From contig JBJHCE010000183.1 of the NCBI GenBank assembly GCA_050485865.1, forward strand, positions 1 to 5,717: DNA of 5,717 bases, in the 5' to 3' direction. Position numbers and translations under genes: made by a program. Source of the stretch: SKNW01 sp050485865. Its GTDB lineage: Bacteria > Gemmatimonadota > Gemmatimonadetes > Longimicrobiales > Gaopeijiaceae. Below, piece by piece: positions 4,747 through 5,717 of the stretch. Positions within the stretch are counted from its first letter, which is position 1. Each line of letters opens with the position of its first letter. The notes below the pieces were generated by a model. That model was given only the letters and a program-made list of their open reading frames with translations. It did no database searches and had not been told where the DNA came from.

Positions 4747-5717
4747 GTGGCCGGCACCCTTCGAACCCGGTGGGAACTTCCCGGATGGCGTCAGATTCCG
4801 CCCCCTCTCCTCTTCGCCGGCTCGTTCGCCGCAATGATCCTTCTGGGCACGCTGGGACTTCGGCTCGTCCCGGGGTTTTACGCGGGTGGCGAGCCCTTGG
4901 GATGGATCGACGCGCTCTTCATGGCCACGAGTGCCGTATGTGTGACGGGCCTCATCCTGGTCGACACGGCGACGCACTTCACCTGGGCGGGCCAGGCGTT
5001 CTTGCTCTTCCTGATCCAGGTCGGGGGGATCGGGATGGTCACCATCACTTCGCTCATCATCCTTAGCCTCGGTCGACAGCTTTCGGTTCGCGCCGAGTCA
5101 GTGGTCCCGAACATGCCGAGCTCCGCCCCCCGTGTGGATGCCCGGCGGCTCACGCGCGACATCATCGTCCTCACGCTCCTCCTCGAGGCTGTCGGGGCGA
5201 TCCTGCTCTTCGCGACTTTCCGTCAGCATTTTCCTGCGGCAGAGGCCGCCTGGCACGCCATCTTCCAGGCCGTGAGTGCCTTCTGCAACGCGGGGTTCTC
5301 CACCTTCTCGGACTCTCTCGAAGGGTGGCAGACCACGGGGCTGGTCCTTTGGCCCATCATGACGCTCATCGTGCTCGGAGGGATCGGGTTCCTGACGCTT
5401 GAGGAGTTGAGGGAGCGGTGGCGCGCCCGTCGCTCCGGCGAGCGGTTTGGGCTCACGCTCTACTCCAGGCTTGTCCTGATGGCGGCCGGAGTCCTTCTCC
5501 TGGGTGGATGGGGGGCGTTTCTGGCCCTCGAGTGGAGAGGCGTTCTCGAGGACCTGTCGGTGGTCGCCCGGATCCAGAACGCCCTTTTCATGAGCGTGAC
5601 GGCGCGGACCGCCGGGTTCAACACGGTGGACTACGCCGACGCCGGCGATCCGGCCAACTTCCTCACGATCCTGCTCATGTCCATCGGGGGGTCACCGAGT
5701 TCGACGGCTGGGGGGCT
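4747..5717 (+). CDS. trkH: TrkH-type potassium transporter subunit, N-terminal part
   Basis: A multi-pass membrane protein of the Trk/Ktr/HKT superfamily that takes up K+ across the cytoplasmic membrane, normally gated by a cytoplasmic TrkA/KtrA ring. The first 323 codons are present and the window edge cuts the rest. The four-fold M1-P-M2 repeat is visible: the first filter is VCVTGL (Thr67-Gly68) after DALFMATSA, the second is CNAGFS (Asn181-Gly183) after FQAVSAF, and the third is TAGFNT (Thr288-Gly290) after ALFMSVTAR. The last residues, GGSPSSTAGG, form the intramembrane gating loop of the third M2 helix; the usual middle Gly is Ser here. The fourth filter lies beyond the window. I start at GTG 4747: a TAG just upstream (4744) blocks extension, GGGGTG lies 6 bases before it, and the resulting QIPPPLLFAGSF fits the usual TrkH beginning, whereas the ATG at 4834 would cut the first helix. 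It could equally be called KtrB; a trkA/ktrA gene may follow. Confidence 0.93.
   Translation, partial: MAGTLRTRWELPGWRQIPPPLLFAGSFAAMILLGTLGLRLVPGFYAGGEPLGWIDALFMATSAVCVTGLILVDTATHFTWAGQAFLLFLIQVGGIGMVTITSLIILSLGRQLSVRAESVVPNMPSSAPRVDARRLTRDIIVLTLLLEAVGAILLFATFRQHFPAAEAAWHAIFQAVSAFCNAGFSTFSDSLEGWQTTGLVLWPIMTLIVLGGIGFLTLEELRERWRARRSGERFGLTLYSRLVLMAAGVLLLGGWGAFLALEWRGVLEDLSVVARIQNALFMSVTARTAGFNTVDYADAGDPANFLTILLMSIGGSPSSTAGG

Noticed and set aside
1..5717. CRISPR array, insertion sequence or transposase
   Set aside because: No regularly spaced repeats longer than the single 11-base pair of repeats at 2226-2259, no transposase motifs, and no terminal inverted repeats with target duplications were seen.

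Overview
The window is very GC-rich and gene-dense, with proline/arginine-rich protein tails, a mitochondrial-type (type 2) heme A synthase, and an Rrf2 regulator. This suggests an aerobic or facultatively aerobic high-GC bacterium. I lean towards Gemmatimonadota or a similar soil/sediment phylum, but that is an inference from composition and protein flavour; no rRNA or tRNA gene is present to settle it.

Layout. (1) 1-1378, plus strand: the C-terminal end of an Rrf2-family Fe-S/redox regulator, followed 13 bases later by a complete COX15/CtaA heme A synthase. (2) 1398-2119, minus strand, convergent with the first block: a two-gene unit, an OsmC-family peroxiredoxin followed by a small DUF2249 protein, joined by an ATGA stop/start overlap. 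Three dyad-symmetric elements lie in the region upstream of osmC. (3) 2382-2701: no convincing gene, but a dense run of perfect or near-perfect hairpins on the plus strand ending in a strong 15-bp intrinsic terminator with a short T run. The terminator ends 20 bases before the Shine-Dalgarno of the next gene, so the stretch looks like an attenuator or riboswitch-type leader, or alternatively a stand-alone structured RNA. (4) 2736-4291, plus strand: a YdeI/OmdA-type protein (DUF1801 plus OmdA) and a BKACE-family (DUF849) beta-keto acid cleavage enzyme, coupled by a likely GTGA overlap. (5) 4292-4746: a 455-base gap without a convincing gene, holding a few hairpins. (6) 4747 to the end: the first 323 codons of a TrkH-type potassium transporter subunit starting at GTG, cut by the window edge inside its third-repeat gating loop.

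How it fits together. The left half reads as a respiratory/redox-stress neighbourhood: an Fe-S regulator, the enzyme that makes heme A for cytochrome oxidase, a thiol peroxidase and a DUF2249 protein of a type often found near nitric-oxide and respiratory genes. The right half is a small operon of unclear purpose that may be controlled by transcription attenuation, and then potassium uptake. The most unusual item is the structured leader at 2382-2701, which contains a T-box-like core motif in an atypical place.
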